DNA of 64,000 nt from JAPWJZ01 sp041287865 (GTDB lineage: Bacteria > Pseudomonadota > Alphaproteobacteria > Micavibrionales > UBA2020): positions 1-64,000 of the forward strand of contig JBGGMV010000009.1 in the NCBI GenBank assembly GCA_041287865.1. The letters run 5' to 3'. Shown here piece by piece: positions 26,523-34,989 of this stretch. Below the pieces are notes generated by a model. The model was not told the DNA's origin. It made no database searches and worked only from the letters and a program-made list of their open reading frames with translations. Numbering within the stretch: the first letter of the stretch is position 1; every line of letters starts with the position of its first letter. Both the position numbers and the translations under genes were made by a program.

Positions 26523-29324
26523 GTGTCCCAAGCCCCTGCCCTGCAGCCGGCGCAAAAGCGCCTTTTGGTCCCGAAAGCCCCCGTCGTGGTGCTGGCGGGC
26601 CATAGCCTGTTCTGCCTGACGCTGGAGGGGGAACTGAAACGCGTCGACGAGGCGGAGGCGCGCGGTCTCGTCCAGCGCCATATGCCCATCGTCTGCAACG
26701 CGCCCCAGATCGCGGCACGCCTGAAGCTCGACCGCCTGCCTGCCTATGACGTTTTAGAGTTATTCGCCTTCGTGAACCCCGGCACCTTCTGCGTGCCCAC
26801 GCCGCGCGGCCTGACCAAGGCCTTGGGCCTGTTCGAACCCGAAAGCCCCGAAGACCAGTGCACGGGCCTGCGCGATGCCATCCGCCACCTGCTGGCCGAT
26901 CTTGGCGCCGTGGGCCGTGTGGAGAAGAGCGACCCCGCCGGATTGGCCGCCCTGATGGGCCTGATGGGCAGCGCCAACGACGAACCGCATGCCGCAAATG
27001 GCTGGCCCTGGGCGGATAGCGTGCTGGCCGCATTGGGCCGCACCGATACACCGCCGACGCGCGGCGAGATGAAGGTCGCCGCGAAAATCTGGGACAAGCT
27101 GCCCGAATGGGCCGTCCACGCGCCAGAACCCGCCGCAGGCCATGTGGGCGTGGCAGATGCGGAAGTTGAAGACCGCCTGACGCAATTACTGCTGCGCCAG
27201 AAAAAGGAAGACCGCCCCCAGCAGCGCGAATATGCCCGCAACCTCGCCGCCGCCTTCGCCCCCTGCAACGAAGAAGGCGAAACGCATGTTGTGCTGGCCG
27301 AGGCCGGTACGGGCACGGGCAAAACGCTGGGATATTTATCGCCCGCCACCGTCTGGGCCGAGAAAAACGGCGGGCCGGTATGGGTGTCGACCTTTACCCG
27401 CAACCTGCAAAGACAGGTGGATGCGGAACTTGAAAAACTCTACGACGACCCTGTCACCAAGGCGCGCAAGGTTGTGACGCGCAAGGGGCGCGAAAACTAT
27501 CTTTGCCTTTTAAATCTTGAGGACGCCGCGCAGGGCCAAGGCGTCGCCATCAGCGACGTCAACGCCACGGCCTTCGGCCTGATGGCCAGATGGGCGGCAG
27601 TGACGGAGGACGGCGATTTAGCGGGGAAGGATTTCCCCGGCTGGCTGGCAGGGCTGATGGGATGGCAGCGCATGGCGGGTTTTGCCGACAAGCGCGGCGA
27701 ATGCATCTACACCGCCTGCCCGCATTTCAACAAATGCTTTATCGAGAAGAGTATTCGCAAGGCAAAACGCGCCGATATCGTGATCGCCAACCACGCGCTG
27801 GTGATGCATCAAACGGCGGTGACGGGGCCGGAAGATGTGCTGCCTGCGCGTTATATTTTTGACGAAGGTCATCATTTATTCGAAGCCGCCGACAGCGCCT
27901 TTGATGCGCAGCTGAACGGGCAATGGACCTCCGATCTGCGTCGCTGGTTATTGGGCACCGAAACCGGCCAGAAAACCCGCGCGCGCGGCATCAAACGCCG
28001 CATCGAGGATCTGATCGCGGGCGAAGACGAGAACATGGCGCATGTAGAAGCGATACAGGAAGCGGCGCGCTCCCTCCCCGGCCCGCAATGGCGGCAGCGG
28101 ATGGGTGAAGGCCAGCCGAAGGGCGTAACCGAACAATTCCTGCTACTCTGCCGTCAACAAGTATATGCCCGCACCAAGGACCACGGCGGATATTATTCGC
28201 TGGAAACCGCGACGCTGCCCGCGATACCCGGATTGTTCGAGGCAGCATCCGCGTTGCAGGCGAAACTGACCGAATTGCAAAAGCCGATGATGGCGCTGAT
28301 CCGCGCACTTCAACAGAAACTGGAGGACGAAGCCGAAACGCTGGATACCGGCCAGCGCGAGCGCATCACCTTTATCCGCAACAGCCTGTACCGCCGCGCA
28401 CACTATGAACTCGGCGGCTGGATTGAAATGCTGAAAGCATTGAAGGAAGAGCGCCCCGAGAATTGCGTCGACTGGCTGGAAGTGACCCGCGCCGACGGCA
28501 AGGACTACGACGCCGGTTTCTACCGCTATTACGTCGACCCCGCGAAAGTTTTTGCCGAACAGCTGAAGCCGCATGCGCATGGCGTGGTGATTACGTCAGC
28601 CACGCTGCGCGACGCATCGGACGAAGATGCCGAGGGCTGGAAAAGCCCGAAATCGCGCACAGGATTTGAAGTTTTATCGACCCCCGGCGCGGGTAATTCG
28701 TTCCATGTCGCCTCGCCCTTCAATTACAAAGAACAAACCCGCGTGCTGGTGGTGGGTGACGTATCAAAAGACAACCCCGGCGAAGTGGCCGCAGCCTTCC
28801 GCGAATTGTTCCGCGCGTCACAGGGCGGCGCACTCGGCATCTTTACAGCCGTGCAGCGGTTACGCTCCGTCCATGAAAAGATTTTGCAGCCTTTGGAAAA
28901 CGAAGGCCTGCACCTTTATGCCCAGCACGTCGACCCGCTGGATACCGGCACGCTGATCGATATTTTCCGCGAAGAAGAAAACGCCTGCCTGCTGGGCACC
29001 GACGCCACGCGCGACGGCATCGACGTTCCGGGCCGTTCTTTAAGATTAGTCGTCTACGACCGCGTGCCATGGCCGCGCCCGACCATTTTGCACAAGGCCC
29101 GCCGCAACCATTTCGGCAAGGGGCTGGATGATATGCTGACGCGTTTCAAGCTCAAGCAGGCCTATGGCCGCCTTATCCGCCGCAGCGACGACAAGGGCGT
29201 CTTCGTCATGCTCGACGGCGCCCTGCCCAGCCGCCTCCTCTCCGCCTTCCCCGAAGGCGTGGAGGTACAGCGCATCGGCCTTAAAGAGGCGATTGCCCTG
29301 ACGAAAGAATTCCTGAAGGATTGA
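26523..29324 (+). CDS. DinG/XPD-like ATP-dependent DNA helicase
   Basis: 933 aa from a GTG start. The first 220 residues are a less recognisable N-terminal region. The helicase core then has Walker A (AEAGTGTGKTLGYL), cysteines consistent with an iron-sulfur cluster (NYLCLLN, GECIYTACPHFNKC), IVIANHALVMH, the Walker B box DEGHH, VVITSATLRD, and motif VI-like GTDATRDGIDVPGRSLRLVVYDRVPWPRP. XPD/DinG enzymes unwind 5'-to-3' and resolve R-loops and damaged forks. No fused exonuclease is evident. Confidence 0.9.
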   Translation: MSQAPALQPAQKRLLVPKAPVVVLAGHSLFCLTLEGELKRVDEAEARGLVQRHMPIVCNAPQIAARLKLDRLPAYDVLELFAFVNPGTFCVPTPRGLTKALGLFEPESPEDQCTGLRDAIRHLLADLGAVGRVEKSDPAGLAALMGLMGSANDEPHAANGWPWADSVLAALGRTDTPPTRGEMKVAAKIWDKLPEWAVHAPEPAAGHVGVADAEVEDRLTQLLLRQKKEDRPQQREYARNLAAAFAPCNEEGETHVVLAEAGTGTGKTLGYLSPATVWAEKNGGPVWVSTFTRNLQRQVDAELEKLYDDPVTKARKVVTRKGRENYLCLLNLEDAAQGQGVAISDVNATAFGLMARWAAVTEDGDLAGKDFPGWLAGLMGWQRMAGFADKRGECIYTACPHFNKCFIEKSIRKAKRADIVIANHALVMHQTAVTGPEDVLPARYIFDEGHHLFEAADSAFDAQLNGQWTSDLRRWLLGTETGQKTRARGIKRRIEDLIAGEDENMAHVEAIQEAARSLPGPQWRQRMGEGQPKGVTEQFLLLCRQQVYARTKDHGGYYSLETATLPAIPGLFEAASALQAKLTELQKPMMALIRALQQKLEDEAETLDTGQRERITFIRNSLYRRAHYELGGWIEMLKALKEERPENCVDWLEVTRADGKDYDAGFYRYYVDPAKVFAEQLKPHAHGVVITSATLRDASDEDAEGWKSPKSRTGFEVLSTPGAGNSFHVASPFNYKEQTRVLVVGDVSKDNPGEVAAAFRELFRASQGGALGIFTAVQRLRSVHEKILQPLENEGLHLYAQHVDPLDTGTLIDIFREEENACLLGTDATRDGIDVPGRSLRLVVYDRVPWPRPTILHKARRNHFGKGLDDMLTRFKLKQAYGRLIRRSDDKGVFVMLDGALPSRLLSAFPEGVEVQRIGLKEAIALTKEFLKD

Positions 29325-29330
29325 ACGAGA

Positions 29331-29648
29331 TCAGCCCGACATCACGGCTTTTTTAGCCGCGGCAAGATGCACGTTGTATTCGTTTTCGAGATGATGCTCG
29401 GTCGTCTCGATGCCCTTGGCGGCGAAATCCTTGCCGACCTTGCGGAGCACGTCCTTGATGCCGGGTTCGTCGAAATCGGAATCCAGCACTTCGGCGGCAT
29501 AGGCTTCGACATCGGGGCCGGTCTTGCCGAGTTTGCCGGCGGCCCAGGTACCGAAAAGCTTCACGGCCTTGGACTGCACCTTGAACTGCAATTCCTGGTC
29601 GTGCTTGAATTTGTTTTCAAAAGCCTTTTCGCGATCGTCGAATCCCAT
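29331..29648 (-). CDS. F1-ATPase inhibitor zeta subunit (DUF1476 family)
   Basis: 105 aa, the normal length. It starts MGFDDREKAFENKFKHDQEL, the conserved N-terminus of the alphaproteobacterial zeta subunit, and has KLFGTWAAGKLGKTG and VLRKVGKDFAAKGI. In Paracoccus the N-terminal part blocks reverse ATP hydrolysis by F1. The family is restricted to Alphaproteobacteria and so supports the taxonomic placement. It is transcribed alone, convergent with the helicase gene. Confidence 0.93.
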   Translation of the reverse strand: MGFDDREKAFENKFKHDQELQFKVQSKAVKLFGTWAAGKLGKTGPDVEAYAAEVLDSDFDEPGIKDVLRKVGKDFAAKGIETTEHHLENEYNVHLAAAKKAVMSG

Positions 29649-29722
29649 ATTCCCCTCCGTTGCTGTTTGACTATCTTATCAAAGCGCCCTAGATAATTAC
29701 AGTCACAGAGAGATAATGCAAG

Positions 29723-30376
29723 ATGCCTGAAAAACAAGAGAAAAAGCCGCCGAATTTCTGGTACGAAGGCGATACAAGCCTGCATGATTTACCGGAAATC
29801 GCTCTGGGCGTGAAAAAACTGGTCAAGGCGCACCCCGAGCTGAAAGACGCCATGAAGCGCATCGGCACGCTGCCGTGGAAAAAACAGCCCGACGGTTTCG
29901 AGGGGCTGGTCTGCATTATCCTCGGCCAGCAGGTGTCGGTGGCCGCCGCCGCGCATATGGCCGCGCGGTTGCGTGACGCGATACCGGAAGTGACGCCGAA
30001 GCGTTTTATGAAGCTGGAGGAAGCGCAGCTGCGCGCCATCGGCTTTTCGGGGCAGAAAATCAATTATTCGCGCAATCTTGCGGAGCAAATGATCAGTAAA
30101 AAATTCAACCCCGCCGATCTGGCCGATATGCCCGAAGAAGAAGCGATGGAAATGCTCACCGCGTTGAAGGGAATCGGCCCCTGGAGCGCGGAGATTTACC
30201 TGATGTTCTGCCTGGGCCGGGGCGACGTCTGGCCGGCCGCCGATCTGGGCCTGCAAAACGGGCTGCAGCGCATGCGGGGGCTGAAAACACGGCCGGATAC
30301 CAAGAAAACACGCGAATTGGGCGAAATTTTCGCGCCTTACCGCTCCGCCGCATCCCTTATTGTCTGGCGGGCGTGA
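29723..30376 (+). CDS. DNA-3-methyladenine glycosylase II (AlkA-type)
   Basis: 217 aa. It has the HhH-GPD fold: FEGLVCIILGQQVSVAAA near residue 58, the hairpin LTALKGIGPWSAEIYLM near 145, and the catalytic Asp in WPAADLGLQNGL. It excises alkylated bases. It lacks the N-terminal AlkA domain of E. coli and belongs to the shorter class. folE follows after 18 nt. Confidence 0.88.
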   Translation: MPEKQEKKPPNFWYEGDTSLHDLPEIALGVKKLVKAHPELKDAMKRIGTLPWKKQPDGFEGLVCIILGQQVSVAAAAHMAARLRDAIPEVTPKRFMKLEEAQLRAIGFSGQKINYSRNLAEQMISKKFNPADLADMPEEEAMEMLTALKGIGPWSAEIYLMFCLGRGDVWPAADLGLQNGLQRMRGLKTRPDTKKTRELGEIFAPYRSAASLIVWRA

Positions 30377-30394
30377 CTGCGCTATAAATCCCGC

Positions 30395-31000
30395 ATGGCC
30401 ACAAAACGCAAATTGACGCCGCAGCAGATCAAGCGCCCCTCCCGCGACGAGGCGGAGGAAGCGATTGCGACACTCATCCGCTGGATCGGCGAGAACCCCG
30501 ACCGCGAAGGGCTGCGCGAAACGCCCCGCCGCGTCGTGCGCGCGTTCGAGGAATATTTCGCGGGCTATGCCATGAAGCCGGAAGAAGTGCTGGCCAGTTA
30601 TTTCAAGGAAGACATGGGCGGCTATACCGACCCCGTGCTCATCCGCAATATCGAGGTTGAATCGCGCTGCGAACACCATATGGCGCCCTTTATCGGGCAG
30701 GCGCATGTCGCCTATATCCCGAACGGGCGCATTTTAGGGCTGTCGAAAATCGCGCGCGTGGTCGACATGTATTCGCGCCGCATGCAGGTGCAGGAGCGCC
30801 TGACATCCGAAATCGCCAACACGCTGAACCAGTACGTGAAGCCCAAGGGCGTCGCCGTGCTGATCGAGGCCGAGCATTTCTGCATGAAGGTGCGCGGCGT
30901 GAAGAAAGACCACTGCAAGACCGTCACCACGCGCTTCCTCGGCGCTTACAAGCGCGACGCCGCCTTGCGCGAGGAATTCTTCGCCTCCATTAAAGGCTGA
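30395..31000 (+). CDS. folE: GTP cyclohydrolase I
   Basis: 201 aa. Zinc and catalytic residues lie in VESRCEHHMAPFIGQAHVAYIP and EAEHFCMKVRGVKKDHCKTVT; ILGLSKIARVVDMYSRRMQVQERL is the family signature. It converts GTP to dihydroneopterin triphosphate, the first step of folate synthesis. The last 55 nt overlap the 3' end of the convergent ligase-like gene. Confidence 0.98.
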   Translation: MATKRKLTPQQIKRPSRDEAEEAIATLIRWIGENPDREGLRETPRRVVRAFEEYFAGYAMKPEEVLASYFKEDMGGYTDPVLIRNIEVESRCEHHMAPFIGQAHVAYIPNGRILGLSKIARVVDMYSRRMQVQERLTSEIANTLNQYVKPKGVAVLIEAEHFCMKVRGVKKDHCKTVTTRFLGAYKRDAALREEFFASIKG

Positions 31001-32358
31001 GCCGCGACCATCTGCTGCAGGCTGGCCGTGACATCCTTCAGGCTGGCGAATTTCTCCGCGAAGATTTTACCGTCACAGTTGCCCGTCATCAGCACATCGG
31101 TCAGGCGCGCCATATCGGTCGCCGGCACCTTGCCGTCGTAGGCGTTCACAAGAATGCCCGCCACATCCGCCGCGAAATCACGCAGACGGCCATTGCCGAA
31201 GGCGACATCCATGAACTTGCCACCGTTATTGACGACCGCGTCGCGTGATTTCAGGTAGAGGTCGGCGTCGGTTTTGGGGTTGCCGGTGAAACCATAGTCC
31301 TTCAGCAGCGCATCGAAAGCATCGGCGGCTTTACCATCGGGCACGAGCGCGGCGGTCAGCAGGATCGCCATGACGGGCTGGTCATAGCCGCTGTCGGCGC
31401 CGCGCACTTCCATGCGCTTGCCGATGGCTTTGCCGGTTTCGTCACGCAGGTTGCAGACCTTGATATCGTTGTAAAGGAATGTTTCGGCAAGCTCGTAATT
31501 CGATTGCGTGCCAAGCCCCTGCTCCACCAGTTTCGCATAGGTGATGCGGTTTTCTTTCGACGCGGGGATCAGGCCGCCCTCCGCATTATAGGCGAAGTGC
31601 ATCGGCGCGTTGAAAACTTCTTCGATGTGGTTGCGGATGAATTCCGCGCCGTTTTCGGATTTCAAAAACGCGGGCGAAATGCCGCCGGCATCGCCGTAGC
31701 CAAGGTAATATTTGCCACGCGGCAGGTAATCCAGCTTCTTGTCCTCGTTCACCACATAGTTGCTCGACGCATTGCAGGCCGCCATCAGCAGCGGCGTCAG
31801 CGCATAGGCGCGCGTGACCATGCGGAACATCTGATCGGCGTTTTCGGGGCTGAAGCTGGTTTGAACGCTGGAGGTCAGCATCGGCAGACGCAGGGTATTT
31901 TCGTCGAAAATTTCCTGCATGGCCTTTAAGCTGACCTGCAGACGTTCACGGCTGACCATGTTGCCGAGCGCGTCTTCCTTTGTCGTGGTGGGCACGATGG
32001 AAAAGGGCGGGCGGGTGAAGCCGTCGTCGTTCGCGGCCTTGTCGAACACCGCGATATCCTTTTTAACCGCCCGCAGCAGCGCGGCAACATCGTCTTTTTG
32101 AAACGCGGGGCTGGCGTATTCGATCACGCCGGCGGGTTCCAGCTGAGCGTCGTAGCCCATATCCTTCATCTTTTTCTGCAGCGCCTGCATTTCTGCGGCG
32201 GTGGGGATGGCGGGTTTGCCGACACCGGGTTTAATCAAAGGCATTTCGACTTCGGCCCCGATCTTGCCGGTATATTCCTTCGGCGGCGCGGCATAGAGCG
32301 GCAGCGCGTCTTCCACAGTGGAAATCTTTTTCAGGTTGGTTTTTTGCACGTCCGTCAT
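30946..32358 (-). CDS. Glutamate-cysteine-ligase-like (GCS2-type) carboxylate-amine ligase, paralogue 1
   Basis: 470 aa. Blocks seen are GKIGAEVEMPLIKPG (metal/ATP-site Glu pair), AGVIEYASP, FSIVPTTTKEDALG, PMLTSSVQTSFSPENADQMFRM, YALTPLLMAACNASS and ETFLYNDIKVCNLRD followed by GKRMEVRGADSG. These match the overall pattern of GCS2/EgtA-type enzymes that join the gamma-carboxyl of glutamate to an amine; the actual substrate is unknown. About 45% identity by eye to paralogue 2 (32597-34003). A histidine-rich 20-codon leader frame lies 93 nt upstream. The C-terminal codons overlap folE. Confidence 0.78.
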   Translation of the reverse strand: MTDVQKTNLKKISTVEDALPLYAAPPKEYTGKIGAEVEMPLIKPGVGKPAIPTAAEMQALQKKMKDMGYDAQLEPAGVIEYASPAFQKDDVAALLRAVKKDIAVFDKAANDDGFTRPPFSIVPTTTKEDALGNMVSRERLQVSLKAMQEIFDENTLRLPMLTSSVQTSFSPENADQMFRMVTRAYALTPLLMAACNASSNYVVNEDKKLDYLPRGKYYLGYGDAGGISPAFLKSENGAEFIRNHIEEVFNAPMHFAYNAEGGLIPASKENRITYAKLVEQGLGTQSNYELAETFLYNDIKVCNLRDETGKAIGKRMEVRGADSGYDQPVMAILLTAALVPDGKAADAFDALLKDYGFTGNPKTDADLYLKSRDAVVNNGGKFMDVAFGNGRLRDFAADVAGILVNAYDGKVPATDMARLTDVLMTGNCDGKIFAEKFASLKDVTASLQQMVAAQPLMEAKNSSRKAASRL

Positions 32359-32417
32359 GACGAATGATCCTTAAATGCCCGCATCAGGGCTGAATGTAGA
32401 ACGGTTGGTTTGGAGAG

Positions 32418-32462
32418 GCGGTTTATGAACCGCTAAACGACAAAAACTGGCTTAATGCCAGT
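32418..32462 (-). promoter_or_regulatory. Two hairpins after the His-rich leader frame (putative attenuator)
   Basis: On the minus strand ACTGGC (32462-32457) pairs with GCCAGT (32451-32446) over the leader stop codon and is followed by TTTTG, a terminator-like element. A second hairpin pairs 32433-32428 with 32423-32418 (GCGGTT/AACCGC, 4-nt loop). A competing weak pairing CCAG (32473-32470) with CTGG (32461-32458), inside the His codons, would disrupt the first stem. Confidence 0.5.
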
Positions 32463-32514
32463 GATGATGCTGGACGTGATGGAGAGCTGCGATGTACTGC
32501 ACGCGTTTTGTCAT
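32452..32514 (-). CDS. His-rich 20-aa leader peptide
   Basis: A short frame reading MTKRVQYIAALHHVQHHHWH, ending TAA. Six of the last nine residues are histidine, encoded by CAT/CAC. The frame begins seven bases after a -10-like box, so it would be translated from a leaderless mRNA. The 12 nt encoding IAAL are identical in the leader of the neighbouring paralogue, and both frames are exactly 63 nt. The composition resembles HisL-type attenuation peptides. A functional precursor peptide cannot be excluded. Confidence 0.6.
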   Translation of the reverse strand: MTKRVQYIAALHHVQHHHWH

Positions 32515-32521
32515 GGGGTCG

Positions 32522-32551
32522 AGTGTCGCCGATTCTGCTGCTTTCTGTCAA
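32522..32551 (-). promoter_or_regulatory. Promoter of the His-leader/ligase 1 unit
   Basis: TTGACA (32551-32546), an 18-nt spacer, GACACT (32527-32522), then seven bases to the leader ATG (32514). The geometry is identical to the promoter of the second unit at 34178-34207. Confidence 0.55.
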
Positions 32552-32559
32552 TGAAATAA

Positions 32560-32589
32560 AAATACCGTGCCGGGAAAGGCACGGTATTT
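32560..32589 (-). terminator. Intrinsic terminator of ligase paralogue 2
   Basis: A perfect 12-bp stem (32589-32578 with 32571-32560; AAATACCGTGCC/GGCACGGTATTT) with a 6-nt loop lies just after the stop at 32597. On the minus strand a TTTTATTT run follows the stem. It separates unit 2 from the promoter of unit 1, which begins nine bases later. Confidence 0.8.
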
Positions 32590-32596
32590 CATAGGC

Positions 32597-34003
32597 TTAC
32601 ATGGTGCGTTTTTGTGCGGGCATGGTTTGCGCGGTGGGCGCGGGGCTCGCGGTTTTTTGCAGTTCCGTAGTGACATCGGCCAGCGTTTTGTATTTTTCCG
32701 CATGGCGTTTGGCATCGCATTCGCCCGTCAGCAGGATATCGCAGAGCGTGGAAACGTCGCGCTGCACTTCGCGTTCCTGCGCGTAGTGGGACGATACCAG
32801 CCCCGCCACATCGGCCGCGAAATCGCGCAAAGAACCGGTGCCGAAGCGCACATCCATGAAACGCCCAGCATGGTCGACGGCGGCGGCGCGCGACGCCTTC
32901 AGCAAAGCTGCATCCTGCGGCGGGCTATTGGTGAAGCCGTAGTCTTTCAACAAAACATCGAAGGCCTCAGCCGTTTTTCCATCCGGTATCAACGCAGCCG
33001 CCAGCAGCAACACGCTGGCCGGCTGGTGCAGGCCTGAATCGGCGGGGCGCAGTTCGATGCGTTTTCCAACCGCGTTACCCTCGCCATCGCGCAGGTTGCA
33101 GATTTTGATGTCGTTATAGAGGAAGCTTTCGGCAAGCTCGAAATTCGCCTGCGTGTTCATCCCCTGCTCCATCAGCTTGCGGAAGGTGATGACATTGTCT
33201 TTCGTCGACCGCACCATCTCGCCTGCGGCGGTGAAAGCGAAGAACATCGGCGTGTCGAAAACCGCGCGGATATGGTTTTCAACCAGTTCGTCCCCGCTGC
33301 GCGATTGCAGGAAGGCTTCCGATATGCCGCCCGACGCGCCGTAAATCTCGTAGTATTTCGACCTGACATGCGCATCCTGTCGCGTGTTATCGTTGCAGGC
33401 ATATCCGGAGCCGCTGTTCATGGCGGCGATCAGCAGGGGCGTCAGCGCATAACCGCGCCGCGCCATGTTGAACATTTCGTCATGATCGCGTGGTGAAAGG
33501 CTCGCCTGCACGCCGGTGGTGAGCAACGGGATATTCGCGGTTTCGGGCGTGTAGATGTCATTAATCACCGCCAGCGCGGCCTCCAGCCGCTCGCGGCCGA
33601 CTTTCCTTTCCAGCGCTTCCTCCCGCGTGGTGGTGGGCAGGATGGAAAATACCGTGCGCTTGTAGCCATGCTTTGCCGCTTCCGTCTCGAACAGCGCGAT
33701 ATCGGCCCGCGCCTGCGCAATCAGTTTCGGCGTATCGGCGATCGGCACGGGCGGGCTTGCGTATTCAAGCACGCCGGCGGCCTCCAGCTGCGCGTCGTGG
33801 CCGCGTTTCTTTAAATCTGCCTGCATCTGCAGCATTTCGGCGGCGGCGGGGATTTGCGGTTTCACAGCGCCCGGTTTATACAGCGCCATTTCAACCTCCA
33901 GCCCTATTTTGCCCTGGTAATCGGCGGGAGGCGCTGCGTAGAGCGTTTTCGCTTCTGCAACGGAATTGATAAGACGTGTCCGGTCTTTCCTGACGTCGGT
34001 CAT
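32597..34003 (-). CDS. Glutamate-cysteine-ligase-like (GCS2-type) carboxylate-amine ligase, paralogue 2
   Basis: 468 aa starting MTDVRKDRTRLINSV at 34003. It parallels paralogue 1 throughout: GKIGLEVEMALYKPG, AGVLEYASP, FSILPTTTREEALE, PLLTTGVQASLSPRDHDEMFNM, YALTPLLIAAMNSGS and ESFLYNDIKICNLRD with GKRIELRPADSG. The central active-site glutamates are kept. The loop after YALTPLL differs (NSGSGYACNDN versus NASSNYVVNED), which could alter substrate choice. An aromatic-rich 20-codon leader lies 104 nt upstream. Probably a gamma-glutamyl-type ligase of unknown amine substrate. Confidence 0.78.
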   Translation of the reverse strand: MTDVRKDRTRLINSVAEAKTLYAAPPADYQGKIGLEVEMALYKPGAVKPQIPAAAEMLQMQADLKKRGHDAQLEAAGVLEYASPPVPIADTPKLIAQARADIALFETEAAKHGYKRTVFSILPTTTREEALERKVGRERLEAALAVINDIYTPETANIPLLTTGVQASLSPRDHDEMFNMARRGYALTPLLIAAMNSGSGYACNDNTRQDAHVRSKYYEIYGASGGISEAFLQSRSGDELVENHIRAVFDTPMFFAFTAAGEMVRSTKDNVITFRKLMEQGMNTQANFELAESFLYNDIKICNLRDGEGNAVGKRIELRPADSGLHQPASVLLLAAALIPDGKTAEAFDVLLKDYGFTNSPPQDAALLKASRAAAVDHAGRFMDVRFGTGSLRDFAADVAGLVSSHYAQEREVQRDVSTLCDILLTGECDAKRHAEKYKTLADVTTELQKTASPAPTAQTMPAQKRTM

Positions 34004-34069
34004 GGTAAATCTGCCTTGGGCCACTGCGATAACGCGGGCCTGATAAAATGTTACGGTGATGTGGGCTGG

Positions 34070-34117
34070 GAGACTCTTAAAGTCTCAGTACAAATGAATG
34101 GCGGGCTTTATCCGCCA
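34070..34117 (-). promoter_or_regulatory. Two hairpins after the aromatic-rich leader frame (putative attenuator)
   Basis: TGGCGG (34117-34112) pairs with CCGCCA (34104-34099) around the leader stop codon. A second hairpin pairs GAGACT (34086-34081) with AGTCTC (34075-34070) over a 5-nt loop. The order and spacing match those after the His-rich leader, but no T-run follows the first stem. Confidence 0.45.
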
Positions 34118-34170
34118 AAATAGGAAAAGCCGTAAAAATAGAGAGCTGCGATGTTTTTCATCGTGGTCAT
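34108..34170 (-). CDS. Aromatic-rich 20-aa leader peptide
   Basis: A short frame reading MTTMKNIAALYFYGFSYFGG, ending TAA. Six of the last ten residues are Tyr or Phe. It begins seven bases after the -10 box and has the same 63-nt length and the same IAAL codons as the His-rich leader. It is likely a Phe/Tyr-responsive attenuation peptide. An alternative internal ATG (codon 4) exists. Confidence 0.58.
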   Translation of the reverse strand: MTTMKNIAALYFYGFSYFGG

Positions 34171-34177
34171 GGGGTGA

Positions 34178-34207
34178 TTCTTAGCAGAACTTGGCTGATT
34201 CTGTCAA
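34178..34207 (-). promoter_or_regulatory. Promoter of the aromatic-leader/ligase 2 unit
   Basis: TTGACA (34207-34202), an 18-nt spacer, TAAGAA (34183-34178), then seven bases to the leader ATG (34170). It starts 24 nt downstream of the nadK stop. Confidence 0.55.
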
Positions 34208-34230
34208 GTCGTGCGGCCCGCGCCGGTATA

Positions 34231-34989
34231 TTAGGGCATAAACTGCTCTTTAATCATCCGCTCGTCGAGGTTCATTTCGGGGTCGAAGAGCAGCGAGAGC
34301 GTGATGGATTTATCCATCCATACCTCCACCGTTTCGACATCGCGGATCTCGGTAAAGTCGGCCACGGCAGAGACGGGGCGGTTATGCGCTTCAAGAATAT
34401 TGATCTTGAGCATCGTGGATTGCGGCAGCAACGCACCACGCCAGCGGCGGGGGCGGAAGGCGCTGATGGGCGTAAGCGCGAGGATATCCGCGTTCAGCGG
34501 AATGATCGGCCCATGCGCGGAGAGGTTATAGGCGGTCGAGCCCGCGGGCGTGGAGAAAATGATACCGTCACATATCAATTCTTCCAGACGCACGACGCCG
34601 TCGATGGAGATGCGCAGCTTCGCCGCCTGGCGCGTTTCGCGGAGCAGAGAGACTTCGTTGACAGCCAGCGCGTCGCGGATACGGCCCGTCATGGTGGTGA
34701 CGCGCATGCAGAGCGGGTGAAGTTCAACCGTCTGCGCACGTTCCAAGCGTTCGGTCAGGCCCTTTTCGCGGTATTCGTTCAGCAAAAATCCGACCGAGCC
34801 GCGGTTCATGCCGAAAACGGGTTTCTTGTGCCGGATGCTTTCGTGCAGCGCGCGCAGCATGGAGCCGTCGCCGCCAAGGGCCACGACCGAATCCGCATCT
34901 TCCAGCTTGGTATCGCCGTAAGTGTCGACAAGGCGTTTGCGCGCGTCCTGCGCCTGCGGGGTTTCGGCGGAGAAGAAATAGGGTTTCAT
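34231..34989 (-). CDS. nadK: NAD kinase
   Basis: 252 aa. The phosphate-binding motif GGDGSML is near residue 40, GMNRGSVGFL near 60, and the conserved NEV and GIIFSTPAGSTAYNLSAHGPI blocks lie in the C-terminal domain. It phosphorylates NAD to NADP. Its ATG overlaps the glmM TGA by one base (TGATG), which suggests translational coupling. Confidence 0.97.
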   Translation of the reverse strand: MKPYFFSAETPQAQDARKRLVDTYGDTKLEDADSVVALGGDGSMLRALHESIRHKKPVFGMNRGSVGFLLNEYREKGLTERLERAQTVELHPLCMRVTTMTGRIRDALAVNEVSLLRETRQAAKLRISIDGVVRLEELICDGIIFSTPAGSTAYNLSAHGPIIPLNADILALTPISAFRPRRWRGALLPQSTMLKINILEAHNRPVSAVADFTEIRDVETVEVWMDKSITLSLLFDPEMNLDERMIKEQFMP

